DNA of 58,039 nt. Source: Desertibaculum subflavum (GTDB lineage Bacteria > Pseudomonadota > Alphaproteobacteria > Ferrovibrionales > Ferrovibrionaceae). The notes beneath the pieces are model-generated. The model did no database searches and was not told where the DNA came from. It saw only the letters and a program-made list of their open reading frames with translations. The position numbers were made by a program, and so were the translations under genes. Location of the stretch: positions 1 through 58,039 of the forward strand of contig QOZS01000039.1 of assembly GCA_003576705.1 (NCBI GenBank). Reading direction: 5' to 3'. Positions 1 to 7,646 of this stretch are shown here, piece by piece (positions within the stretch are counted from its first letter, which is position 1; each line of letters begins with the position of its first letter).

Positions 1-1259
1 GCCCGGCGGCGGCGCCGGCCGCCGCCAGCGTTTCGGCGGAGCCGCCCGCGCCCCTCGCGCCGCGACCGGCGACGTCCCCCGGCGCATGGTCGAACTTCGA
101 GGCGTTGCCCCTCGTCATCGCGCGACCGCCCGCGCCGGCAGGCAAAGCCTGGCCGCAACCGGTTCCCGCACCGGCTCCGCAAGGCTCCGCGCAGCGGCTG
201 CCGGCCGATGCGGCGCCGGCCGCCGTCCATTTCGACGCGCCGACCGGGGAGCCGGACGCGCCCGGTCTTGATATCCGCGCCGGAAACGGTCCCGACCGGA
301 CGGCCGGTCAGCGTCCGGTCCCGTTCGTCCCGCCTTCGCTGCCCGCCGATGCGCCGCGGCCCGCTGCCGCCGCGCCGGCACGCTCGCCGCTGCCGGCGAT
401 CCCGGATACGGGCGTGGCGGCGAGCAAGAGCGCCGCGGCCGACCCCGCGCGGCCTGCCGCCCGGCCTTTGCCGGAGGCGCATCCCGCGGCTCCCTCCGCA
501 CCCGCGCCATCGGCCGGTTCGGCGGCGCCGAAGGCAGTGGCGACCGGCTTGCCCCCGCTCGAAGTCGGGCCGGTGCCGCCGGAAGACGCGCCGTTCGACC
601 GGCGCGCCGCTTCCGCCTGGATCGCGCTCTGGGCAACGGTGCGCGCCGATCCGGTCGTGGCCGAGCGGATCCGCGACATGCTGCAACCCGGCGCCGGCAC
701 GCGGCTCGCCGGCGGTCTTGCCTTCCTGGTCTCCGCGCTGCGCGGCGGCAAGCTCGCCGATTGGCTCGGCACGGCCGACAGCACGCGCATCGACCTGCCG
801 TCACGCCCGGACGGCCGGCGCACCGTCGATGCGGAGTTTCGCGACCTCGCCCGCATGGCGCAGGAACGCGGACCGGATGGCTGGCGTGCCCAGCCGCTCG
901 CCGTGCTGGACGGCGGCGCGGTACAGCCGGTCATGCTCTACGTCCATCGGCCGCCGCGCCGGCGCAAGAGCGATCCCGGTGCCGACGAGGCATCGGAACG
1001 CTTCATGCTGGACCTGAAGCTGTCGCGCGCCGGGCCGATGCGCATCGACGGTCTGCTGCGGCCGAAGGCGCTGGACGTCATCATCCGCACCGAGCGCGCG
1101 GTGCCGGGCCGTATCCAGCGCGAGTTGCGCCGGGTGTTCGGCACGGCGCTCGATGGTGCCGGCCTCGCCGGCACGCTCGGCTTCCAGAAGGTCGACCGCC
1201 TGCCGCCACCGCCGCCGATGACGGCGGACGGCAAGCCGCATCACGCCGTCTTGGCCTGA
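1..1259 (+). CDS. FliK-like flagellar hook-length control protein, partial
   Basis: The reading frame is open to the left window edge (first full codon at position 3), so the true start lies outside. The first 170 or so residues are almost pure Pro/Ala low-complexity sequence, as in the N-terminal half of hook-length control proteins. The last 200 residues are a folded domain with a run resembling the FliK C-terminal core (LDLKLSRAGPMRIDGLLRPK, then an IIRTER segment and a Gly-rich end). FliK-type proteins measure hook length and switch export specificity. The neighbouring fliJ and fliI support a flagellar role. The 3' end overlaps the 3' end of convergent fliJ by 19 bases. The family call rests on this remote resemblance and on context. 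Confidence 0.5.
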   Translation, partial: PAAAPAAASVSAEPPAPLAPRPATSPGAWSNFEALPLVIARPPAPAGKAWPQPVPAPAPQGSAQRLPADAAPAAVHFDAPTGEPDAPGLDIRAGNGPDRTAGQRPVPFVPPSLPADAPRPAAAAPARSPLPAIPDTGVAASKSAAADPARPAARPLPEAHPAAPSAPAPSAGSAAPKAVATGLPPLEVGPVPPEDAPFDRRAASAWIALWATVRADPVVAERIRDMLQPGAGTRLAGGLAFLVSALRGGKLADWLGTADSTRIDLPSRPDGRRTVDAEFRDLARMAQERGPDGWRAQPLAVLDGGAVQPVMLYVHRPPRRRKSDPGADEASERFMLDLKLSRAGPMRIDGLLRPKALDVIIRTERAVPGRIQRELRRVFGTALDGAGLAGTLGFQKVDRLPPPPPMTADGKPHHAVLA

Positions 1260-1702
1260 ATCTTGGCCGGCTGAAGTTTCTGCGATTGCGCTGGGGGCCG
1301 CACGGCATGGCGGCGGCCGGCGATCTCGTCCATCACCGCCGTCTCGCGCCGCTTGAGCTCGCTCTGCGCCTTCTGCTGGGCCATTTCCTGCACGCGCTCG
1401 TAGCGCTTGAGCTCGCTGAACACCTCGCCGATCTCCAGCTGCGCCTCGGCGATCTGGCTGTCGATGCCGCCGATCGACTGGGCCAGCGCCTCGCGCTGTC
1501 CCATCGCGCGCCGCACATAGGCCGCATAGGCGAACTGCACCACTTCCGCTGGTGCCGCGCCCTGCTCGGCTGCGATCTCGCCCTCCAGCGCGGCGGCACG
1601 CTCCACCATCTCGGTGCGCAGCCGTTCCAGATCGGCGAGCGCGCGGCGCTTCTCGTCCAGCGCCCAGCGTTTCAGCCGGATCAAGGTCGCGATCGATTTC
1701 AT
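1241..1702 (-). CDS. fliJ: Flagellar export protein FliJ
   Basis: This 153-residue protein is nearly all charged alpha helix, with heptad-like Leu/Ala spacing and many Glu, Gln, Arg and Lys residues, starting MKSIATLIRLKRWALDEKRR. That is the size and character of FliJ, the coiled-coil stalk that inserts into the FliI hexamer and links it to the FlhA export gate. Its ATG overlaps the fliI stop as ATGA (1699-1702), so the two are probably translationally coupled. FliJ is poorly conserved in sequence, so the call relies on length, coiled-coil nature and the adjacent fliI. Confidence 0.85.
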   Translation of the reverse strand: MKSIATLIRLKRWALDEKRRALADLERLRTEMVERAAALEGEIAAEQGAAPAEVVQFAYAAYVRRAMGQREALAQSIGGIDSQIAEAQLEIGEVFSELKRYERVQEMAQQKAQSELKRRETAVMDEIAGRRHAVRPPAQSQKLQPAKIQAKTA

Positions 1703-3018
1703 GCGGCGGCTCCCTCGAGGATTCCGGCCAGACGGTCGAAGCCTTCGCCGAGGTCCGCCTTCTCGTCCTTGCCCTGGGTCAGGAATGTTTCGATCGCCGG
1801 GCGGTACTTGATCGCCTCGTCGACCGCGGGATCGCTGCCGGCGCGGTAGGCGCCGAGGCGGATCAGCTCCGCCATGTCCTCGTAGGTGGAAAGCAGCCGG
1901 CGCGCCTGGCCGATCAGCTGCGTCTCGTCGACCTCGTTGCAGCCCGGCATGGCGCGGCTGATCGAGCGCAGCACGTTGACCGCCGGATAGCGGCCGCGCT
2001 CGCCGATCGCGCGTTCCAGCACGACATGGCCGTCGAGGATGCCGCGCACCGCATCGGCGATCGGCTCGTTATGGTCGTCGCCTTCGACCAGCACCGTGAA
2101 CAGGCCGGTGATCGATCCCTGCGCGGTGCCGGGGCCGGCACGCTCCAAGAGCTTCGGCAGCTCGCTGAACACGGTCGGCGTGTAGCCCTTGGTGGTCGGC
2201 GGCTCGCCCGCGGACAGCCCGATCTCGCGCTGCGCCAGCGCGAAGCGGGTCACGCTGTCCATCAGCAGCAGCACGTCCTTGCCCTGGTCGCGGAAATACT
2301 CGGCGATGGCGAGCGTCGTGTAGGCGGCCTGGCGGCGCACCAGCGCGGGCTCATCCGAAGTCGCGACCACGACGACCGAGCGGGCGAGGCCTTCCGGGCC
2401 GAGATCGTCCTCGATGAACTCGCGCGCCTCGCGGCCGCGCTCACCGATCAGGCCGATCACCGTGACGTCCGCCTTGCTGTAGCGCGCCAGCATGGAAAGC
2501 AGTACCGACTTGCCGACGCCGGAGCCGGCGAAGATGCCGAGCCGCTGGCCGCGGCAGCAGGTCGTGAAAGTGTTGAGCACGCGGACGCCAAGGTCGATCC
2601 GGGGGCCGACGCGTTGGCGGGCGTAGGCGGGCGGCGGCGCGGCGCGCAGCCGATAGGGGGTGCCGCCCGGCTTCAACGGGCCCTTGCCGTCGGTCGGGCG
2701 CGCCCAAGCATCGACCACTCGGCCGGCCCAGGTCGCATCCGGCTGGATCTCCGGCTCCTGCGCGACGAACTCGGCCCGGGCGCCGGCGCCGACCCCTTCC
2801 AGCGACCCGAAAGCCATGACCTGGGCGCGGCCCTGGTCGATCCCGACCACCTCGGCCTCGACCTTGCGGCCGCCACGCGCTTCCAGCGCGAGCCGCGAGC
2901 CGATACCCACCGCATTGCCGATATCGGCCACGTCCACCAGCAGGCCGCGTATGCCGGCAACCCGGCCAAACCGCACGTCGCGGGGAATATTCTCAATATC
3001 CTGAATGAGTTGGTCCAC
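1699..3018 (-). CDS. fliI: Flagellum-specific ATPase FliI
   Basis: FliI is the ATPase of the flagellar type III export apparatus and works as a hexamer at the cytoplasmic face of the basal body. The 439-residue length is normal for the family. A Walker A loop GSGVGKS lies at about 165-171 and Walker B (LLLMD) near 250-254, followed by the rotary-ATPase stretch SVTRFALAQREIGL. An F1-beta-like N-terminal barrel precedes it. The GTG start at 3018 is the first possible one, because an in-frame TAG lies immediately upstream. A GGAG lies 7 bases before it. The upstream region is shared with divergent ctrA and carries CtrA-type sites. Confidence 0.96.
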   Translation of the reverse strand: MDQLIQDIENIPRDVRFGRVAGIRGLLVDVADIGNAVGIGSRLALEARGGRKVEAEVVGIDQGRAQVMAFGSLEGVGAGARAEFVAQEPEIQPDATWAGRVVDAWARPTDGKGPLKPGGTPYRLRAAPPPAYARQRVGPRIDLGVRVLNTFTTCCRGQRLGIFAGSGVGKSVLLSMLARYSKADVTVIGLIGERGREAREFIEDDLGPEGLARSVVVVATSDEPALVRRQAAYTTLAIAEYFRDQGKDVLLLMDSVTRFALAQREIGLSAGEPPTTKGYTPTVFSELPKLLERAGPGTAQGSITGLFTVLVEGDDHNEPIADAVRGILDGHVVLERAIGERGRYPAVNVLRSISRAMPGCNEVDETQLIGQARRLLSTYEDMAELIRLGAYRAGSDPAVDEAIKYRPAIETFLTQGKDEKADLGEGFDRLAGILEGAAA

Positions 3019-3023
3019 CTAGG

Positions 3024-3034
3024 GACTCCGAATC
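3024..3034. promoter_or_regulatory. Two adjacent GANTC (CcrM-type) methylation sites
   Basis: GACTC at 3024-3028 and GAATC at 3030-3034 lie one base apart just upstream of fliI and inside the fliI/ctrA intergenic region. GANTC is the target of the alphaproteobacterial cell-cycle methyltransferase CcrM, and in Caulobacter the methylation state of a GANTC in the ctrA promoter affects its timing. That these sites act here is inference, since single GANTC sites are common by chance. The pair partly overlaps the fliI ribosome-binding site. Confidence 0.45.
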
Positions 3035-3154
3035 GGGGGCTCGATCGCCTGCGCCAGGAGCATGCGGGAAACGCGGTTTCGGAACGTTTAATCATGCCCG
3101 CCGCCGCCCCCGGCCGCGGCTCTGTCGAGAAATTATTTAGTATTCAAATAGTTA

Positions 3155-3166
3155 GCCGATATCGGC
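3155..3166. promoter_or_regulatory. Perfect 12-bp palindrome in the ctrA/fliI intergenic region
   Basis: GCCGATATCGGC is a perfect palindrome in an otherwise AT-rich stretch (3130-3240), 36 bases upstream of the CtrA box. A perfect dyad here could be an operator for a dimeric regulator. No specific protein is recognised. Confidence 0.35.
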
Positions 3167-3201
3167 CTGAGTTACATTTTTTTAGGTGAGATGCCGCCAT
3201 A

Positions 3202-3216
3202 TTAACCTTTGCTTAA
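3202..3216. promoter_or_regulatory. CtrA box TTAA-N7-TTAA
   Basis: TTAA at 3202-3205 and TTAA at 3213-3216 are separated by exactly seven bases, which is the full consensus for CtrA binding. The box lies 97 bases upstream of the ctrA start and 184 bases upstream of the divergent fliI start. It could serve ctrA autoregulation, control of fliI-fliJ, or both. In a GC-rich genome a full match is unlikely by chance. Confidence 0.8.
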
Positions 3217-3223
3217 GGGGAGA

Positions 3224-3237
3224 GGTTAATATTAACC
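3224..3237. promoter_or_regulatory. Perfect palindrome carrying two more TTAA half-sites
   Basis: GGTTAATATTAACC is a perfect 14-base palindrome beginning 8 bases after the CtrA box. It carries TTAA at 3226-3229 and 3232-3235 with a 2-base spacer, which is not canonical CtrA spacing. It may be an auxiliary CtrA half-site cluster or an operator for another dimeric protein near the ctrA transcription start. Confidence 0.5.
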
Positions 3238-3312
3238 GGAGCCGCCGGGACGGGTGGGGCAAGGAGCCCCGTAGCTCCGGGCGCAGGGTTCGGCAGCAAG
3301 AGGGATATCGCC

Positions 3313-4035
3313 GTGCGCGCGCTCCTGATCGAAGACGACACATTGGTTGCAAAGAGCATCGAGCTGATGCTCCAGGCCGAGGGCATCAACGTCTACACCA
3401 CCGATCTCGGTGCGGAAGGCCTCGACCTCGGCAAGCTCTACGACTACGACATCATCATCCTGGACCTGAACCTGCCCGACATGAGCGGGTACGACGTGCT
3501 GAAGAAGCTGCGTCTTTCCAAGGTCCAGACGCCGATCCTCATCCTTTCAGGCATGGGCGACACGGAAAAGAAGGTGAAGGGTCTCGGCTTCGGCGCCGAC
3601 GACTACCTGACCAAGCCGTTCGAGAAGGAAGAGCTGGTCGCGCGCATCCACGCCATCGTGCGCCGCTCGAAAGGTCATGCCCAGTCGGTCATCAAGACCG
3701 GCCGCCTGACCGTGAACCTCGACACCAAATCGGTCGAGGTCGACAGCCGCCGGCTGCACCTGACCGGCAAGGAATACGCCATGCTGGAGCTGCTGGCGCT
3801 GCGCAAGGGCTCGACGCTCACCAAGGAGATGTTCCTCAATCATCTCTATGGCGGCATGGACGAGCCGGAGCTGAAAATCATCGACGTCTTCATCTGCAAG
3901 CTGCGCAAGAAGCTCGCCGCCGCTACCGGCGGTGACAACTACATCGAGACGGTCTGGGGCCGCGGCTATGTGCTGCGCGATCCGCCGTCGGAGAGCGACA
4001 TGCAGCCGCTCAAGAAGGCGGTCGGCGCCAAGTAA
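3313..4035 (+). CDS. ctrA: Cell-cycle/motility response regulator CtrA
   Basis: CtrA is an OmpR-family response regulator. It controls the cell cycle in Caulobacter and mainly motility in many Rhodospirillales. The receiver domain has the acidic pair (EDD at 7-9), phospho-acceptor D51 in IIILDLNLPD, and K101 in LTKPF. The C-terminal winged helix (about 125-230) carries LTGKEYAMLELLALRKG, the conserved DNA-contacting segment of CtrA, and ends in VWGRGYVLRDP. The GTG start is supported by GAGGGA 7 bases upstream. The C-terminus is Gly-Ala-Lys and so lacks the Ala-Ala ClpXP degron of Caulobacter CtrA. A TTAA-N7-TTAA box upstream suggests autoregulation. Confidence 0.97.
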   Translation: MRALLIEDDTLVAKSIELMLQAEGINVYTTDLGAEGLDLGKLYDYDIIILDLNLPDMSGYDVLKKLRLSKVQTPILILSGMGDTEKKVKGLGFGADDYLTKPFEKEELVARIHAIVRRSKGHAQSVIKTGRLTVNLDTKSVEVDSRRLHLTGKEYAMLELLALRKGSTLTKEMFLNHLYGGMDEPELKIIDVFICKLRKKLAAATGGDNYIETVWGRGYVLRDPPSESDMQPLKKAVGAK

Positions 4036-4058
4036 GCCGGCCATCCGCGGAAATTCGC

Positions 4059-4086
4059 AAGGGCGCCGATCCCGGTCGGCGCCCTT
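4059..4086. terminator. Hairpin terminator after ctrA
   Basis: AAGGGCGCCGA (4059-4069) pairs perfectly with TCGGCGCCCTT (4076-4086) around the 6-base loop TCCCGG. The 11-bp stem starts 24 bases after the ctrA stop and lies between convergent genes, so it may act in both directions. No long T tract follows. Confidence 0.7.
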
Positions 4087-4121
4087 CGTGTATTCGGGAT
4101 GCCGCCCAATCGGCGGGCCGC

Positions 4122-6254
4122 TCAGGCCGCCTTGCTGGCGCGTTCGACCCGCTCGGCCGGCAGGTTCACGGTCACCACCGTCCCCTCGCCCTCGCGGCTC
4201 GCGATCTCGACCGTGCCGCCATGCAGCTTGACGAAGGCGCGCACCAGGGCGAGGCCGAGGCCGGCGCCGCCCTTGGTCTTGGTCAGATGCGGGTGCAGCT
4301 GGATGAACGGCTCCAGCGCGCGGGGAATATCCTCCTGGCGGATGCCGATGCCGGTATCGGCGACCGCCAACACGGCGCCGCCCTCCGGCGCCGGCCGGAT
4401 CGAGATCGCGACCTCGCCGCCCGGCTCGGTGAACTTGATGGCGTTGCCGGCCAGGTTCAGCACCACCTGGCGCAGCAATCGCTCGTCGCCGTGCAGGGCG
4501 GCGATGCCCGGATCGACCTCGCCGGTCACCGTGACGTCGGCCTTGCGCGCGGTCGGCTGCAGCATCTGCAGGGCGCCGTCGAGCCAGCTGCGCGGCTCGA
4601 TCGGCCGCTCGTCCATCTTCACCTCGCCGACCTCAACGCGCGACAGGTCGAGCAGGTCGTCGACCAGCTGCAGCAGATGGCGCCCGCTGCCCAGGATATC
4701 GGTGACGTAGTCCTTGTAGCGCGGGTTGCCGATCGGGCCGAACAGCTCGCTGTTCAGCACCTCCGAGAAGCCGATCACCGCGTTGAGCGGGGTGCGCAGC
4801 TCGTGGCTCATATTGGCGAGGAAGGTGCTCTTGGCCCGGCTCGCCTGCTCGGTGCGCGCCTGGCTGAGCTTGAGCTCCTCCATGGTCGCGCTCTGGCGCG
4901 CCACCGCGGCCTCGACCCGGTCGAGCACGCGGTTGTATTGCAACGCCACCAGCTCGACATCGGAATGCGGTTCGACGGTGACGCGGGAAGAGAGATCGCC
5001 GCTGGCGCGTTGCGCTTCCATCTCGCGCACCAGCTCCAAGGTCGGCGACCAGGCGTCGTGCTCGGAGATGTTGAGGCCCCGCTCCTCGTCGGCGACGGTG
5101 ACCCGCAGCGGCATGAACCGGTTGATCGCGGCCAGCACGATATAGGCGAGGCCGAAGGCATAGAGCCCGCAGGCGGCGATGCCGATTGCCTGGATGCCGA
5201 GCTGGGCCAGCCGGTCATGCCCGGTGCCGAGGCGATCCAGGTCGCCGAACAGCGCCACTGCGAGGGTGCCCCAGATGCCGGCGAAAAGATGCACCGGCAC
5301 GGCGCCGACCGCGTCGTCCAGCCGCCAGCGGATCAGCAGGCGCTCGCCCAGCACCGTGACCAGCCCGCCGCCGATGCCGATCAGCACCGCGCTCCAGCCG
5401 GCCACCGCATGGGCGGAGGCGGTGATCGCCACCAGGCCGCCCAGGATGCCGTTCAACAAATGCTCGGCGCGTGCCTGGCCGTACAGGCCATAGGAGAGCA
5501 GCTGCGCCGCCAACCCGCCGGCAACGCCGCCCAGCACGGTATGGAACAGCACCGGCGCCACCAGCTCGCTGGCCCGGAAGGTGCTGCCGCCGTTGAAGCC
5601 GAACCAGCCGACGAACAGCAGGAACACGCCAAGGCCCGACAGCGCGAGATTGTGCCCCGAGACGGGGCGCCCCACCGGATCGAACCGGCCGCGCCGGGCG
5701 CCGACCACCAGGATGGCGGCCAGCGCGACCCAGCCGCCGACCGAATGCACCACGGTGGAGCCGGCAAAATCGACGAAGCCGTTGCCGCCGAGCCAGCCTC
5801 TCGCCTCGCCCCGATTGACGCCGGCCCAGGCCCAATGGGCGAAGACCGGATAGATGGCAGCCGAGGTCAGCGCCGAGACCAGGATATAGCTCGCATAGCG
5901 CATCCGCTCCGCCACCGCGCCGGAGACGATGGTGGTGGCGGTGCCGCAGAAGACCAGCTGGAACAGAAAGAAGGTAAGATCGGCACTGCTGGCGGAATCG
6001 CCGTAGAAGAATCCGTCCCCGCCGACGATCCCGCCAAGCGATGCGCCAAAAGCGAAAGCATATCCGAACATCCAGAACTGAAAGGCGGCGACGCAGAAGT
6101 CGACGGTATTCTTCACTGCGACGTTGATGCTGTTCTTGGCGCGAACAAAGCCGCTTTCCAGGCAGAGGAATCCCGCCTGCATCGACAGAACGAGCATGGT
6201 CGCAACGATCAGCCAGATCTGATCCAGACGATCCGGCCCAATTTCACCCGTCAT
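4122..6254 (-). CDS. Ammonium transporter-histidine kinase fusion (Amt-HK)
   Basis: Residues 1-390 are a complete Amt/Rh ammonium channel: AGFLCLESGFVRAKNS near 27-42, the conserved Asp at 162, pore twin histidines H170 and H322, and the C-terminal GLNISEHD segment. A HAMP-like/coiled linker (about 400-475) leads into a class I histidine kinase with phospho-acceptor H484 in SHELRTPLN, an N box (LNLAGNAIKF), and DTGIGI and GGAGLGLAL G boxes. Amt-kinase fusions are known sensors in which the channel domain reads extracellular ammonium. No response regulator is fused and no glnK is adjacent. The partner could be elsewhere; ctrA lies next door but convergent. The start has GGAG only 2 bases away, which is tight. 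Confidence 0.95.
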   Translation of the reverse strand: MTGEIGPDRLDQIWLIVATMLVLSMQAGFLCLESGFVRAKNSINVAVKNTVDFCVAAFQFWMFGYAFAFGASLGGIVGGDGFFYGDSASSADLTFFLFQLVFCGTATTIVSGAVAERMRYASYILVSALTSAAIYPVFAHWAWAGVNRGEARGWLGGNGFVDFAGSTVVHSVGGWVALAAILVVGARRGRFDPVGRPVSGHNLALSGLGVFLLFVGWFGFNGGSTFRASELVAPVLFHTVLGGVAGGLAAQLLSYGLYGQARAEHLLNGILGGLVAITASAHAVAGWSAVLIGIGGGLVTVLGERLLIRWRLDDAVGAVPVHLFAGIWGTLAVALFGDLDRLGTGHDRLAQLGIQAIGIAACGLYAFGLAYIVLAAINRFMPLRVTVADEERGLNISEHDAWSPTLELVREMEAQRASGDLSSRVTVEPHSDVELVALQYNRVLDRVEAAVARQSATMEELKLSQARTEQASRAKSTFLANMSHELRTPLNAVIGFSEVLNSELFGPIGNPRYKDYVTDILGSGRHLLQLVDDLLDLSRVEVGEVKMDERPIEPRSWLDGALQMLQPTARKADVTVTGEVDPGIAALHGDERLLRQVVLNLAGNAIKFTEPGGEVAISIRPAPEGGAVLAVADTGIGIRQEDIPRALEPFIQLHPHLTKTKGGAGLGLALVRAFVKLHGGTVEIASREGEGTVVTVNLPAERVERASKAA

Positions 6255-6409
6255 AACTCCGACTCACCGAATGCACTTTCTCTCGTGACTTCACACTACC
6301 GATCGGAGAGTTAAGCCGGCATGAAGAAAGGGGAATCAACATTTCTCTACACAACCGAAGTTCGATACCGCCATGTGATCGGCGCCGGGCGGCCCGCCAT
6401 GCTTCGCAA

Positions 6410-6438
6410 TTGACCCTTACGTAAACGTCACCCATCAT
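6410..6438 (+). promoter_or_regulatory. Candidate sigma70-type promoter for the MBL-fold gene
   Basis: TTGACC at 6410-6415 and CATCAT at 6433-6438 are separated by 17 bases and lie about 42 bases before the ATG at 6480. An 8-base palindrome TTACGTAA sits in the spacer. The -10 matches four of six consensus bases, so this is only a plausible promoter. Confidence 0.35.
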
Positions 6439-6479
6439 TTTGGCAGTGCACAAAGAACGACGCGCGTGAGCGAGGCCAG

Positions 6480-7538
6480 ATGAGCGACAATGCGGCCCTC
6501 TCCTTCCCCATCGGACGCCGGCCGGAACTGACCGAGCTGGTGGAGGTGGCCCCCGGCATCCATTGGATCCGGATGGCGATCCCGATTCCCGGCCTCGAAT
6601 TCATCAACCTCTGGGCGATCCGCGAAGACGACGGCTGGACGGTGGTCGATACCGGCACCCGGTCGAGCCGCATCCAGGGCTGGTGGCAGGCGATCTTCGA
6701 CGGCGCCTTCGAAGGCAAGCCGATCACTCGGGTGATCTGCACCCATTTCCATCCCGACCATGTCGGCCAGGCCGGCTTCCTCTGCGGCCGCTTCGGCGCG
6801 CCGCTCTGGATGACGCTGACCGACTGGAGCTTCGGCCGCATGCTCGCCGCCGAGGCCTCCGAGGCGGTGCCGGACTATGTCGTGGCGTTCTACCGTCGCA
6901 TCGGCTTCGGCGAAGCGGCGCTTTCGTTCCTGGGCGATCGCGGCTTCAACAACTTCGCCCGCCAGGTCGAGCCGATCCCGAGCCAGTTCGTGCGCATCGC
7001 CGAGGGCGACCGGCTCGATATCGGCGGCCGCGAATGGCAGGTCATCATCGGCCGCGGCCACAGCCACGAGCATGCGAGCCTGTACTGCGCCGAGCAGGGC
7101 GTGCTGATCTCCGGCGACATGGTGCTGCCGAAGATCAGCCCGCATATCGGCGTCTACCCGGCGGAGCCGGACGCCAATCCGTTGAAGCTGTTCCTCGACT
7201 CGCTCGACAGCTTCCGCCACCTGCCGGCCGAGACGCTGGTTCTGCCCTCGCATGGCGATCCGTTCGTCGGCCTGCACACCCGGCTCGACCAGCTGGCGCA
7301 GCATCACGATGTGCGGCTCACCGCGCTGAAGGCCTTCTGCACCGAGCCGCGCACCGCGCTCGACACCATGCCGGTGCTGTTCAAGCGCCAGCTCGACATG
7401 AAGCACACCTTCATGGCGATCGGCGAGGCGATCGCGCATCTGCACTATCTGGTCGTCGACGGCTCGGTGGAGAAGTTCGCCAGCGCCGACGGCGTGCACC
7501 GCTACCGCCGCACCGCGATCCGGGCGGACGCGGCGTAA
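6480..7538 (+). CDS. Metallo-beta-lactamase-fold hydrolase
   Basis: This 352-residue protein carries the MBL-fold metal motif H89-F-H91-P-D93-H94, the downstream GHSHEH segment (H194/H198) and an Asp in SGDMVL (about 213). These are the ligands of a dinuclear metal site. The C-terminal 90 residues form a helical, winged-helix-like extension seen in soluble MBL hydrolases of the glyoxalase II/lactonase type. The substrate cannot be read from sequence. It is a single gene: Amt-HK is divergent and the next gene is convergent, with a palindromic repeat between. The ATG is preceded by GAGG at 4 bases. Confidence 0.85.
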   Translation: MSDNAALSFPIGRRPELTELVEVAPGIHWIRMAIPIPGLEFINLWAIREDDGWTVVDTGTRSSRIQGWWQAIFDGAFEGKPITRVICTHFHPDHVGQAGFLCGRFGAPLWMTLTDWSFGRMLAAEASEAVPDYVVAFYRRIGFGEAALSFLGDRGFNNFARQVEPIPSQFVRIAEGDRLDIGGREWQVIIGRGHSHEHASLYCAEQGVLISGDMVLPKISPHIGVYPAEPDANPLKLFLDSLDSFRHLPAETLVLPSHGDPFVGLHTRLDQLAQHHDVRLTALKAFCTEPRTALDTMPVLFKRQLDMKHTFMAIGEAIAHLHYLVVDGSVEKFASADGVHRYRRTAIRADAA

Positions 7539-7550
7539 GCCGGATCCTTA

Positions 7551-7644
7551 TTTCACCGCGAAGGGCGCCAAGAGCGCAAAGGAACGCGAAGCTTCAAGAT
7601 CCTTTGCGGCCCTTGGCGCTCTTTGCGTCCTTCGCGGTTGAAAC
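7551..7644. repeat. Dispersed imperfect inverted repeat, family A, copy 1
   Basis: The left arm begins TTTCACCGCGAAGGGCGCC and the right arm is its near complement, ending in CGCGGTTGAAA. The arms are about 40 bases each with a short centre. The same A/G-rich 'accgcgaagg-cgc(c/a)aag-agcgcaaagg' pattern recurs at 35654-35750. Both copies sit between the 3' ends of convergent genes. When transcribed, either strand would fold into a long hairpin, so it may also end transcription in both directions. Confidence 0.8.
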
Positions 7645-7646
7645 CA

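Noticed and set aside
4221..6314. 697-codon plus-strand frame opposite the Amt-kinase gene
   Set aside because: The translation is Gln/His/Arg-rich without motifs and lies exactly opposite an intact Amt-HK coding region.
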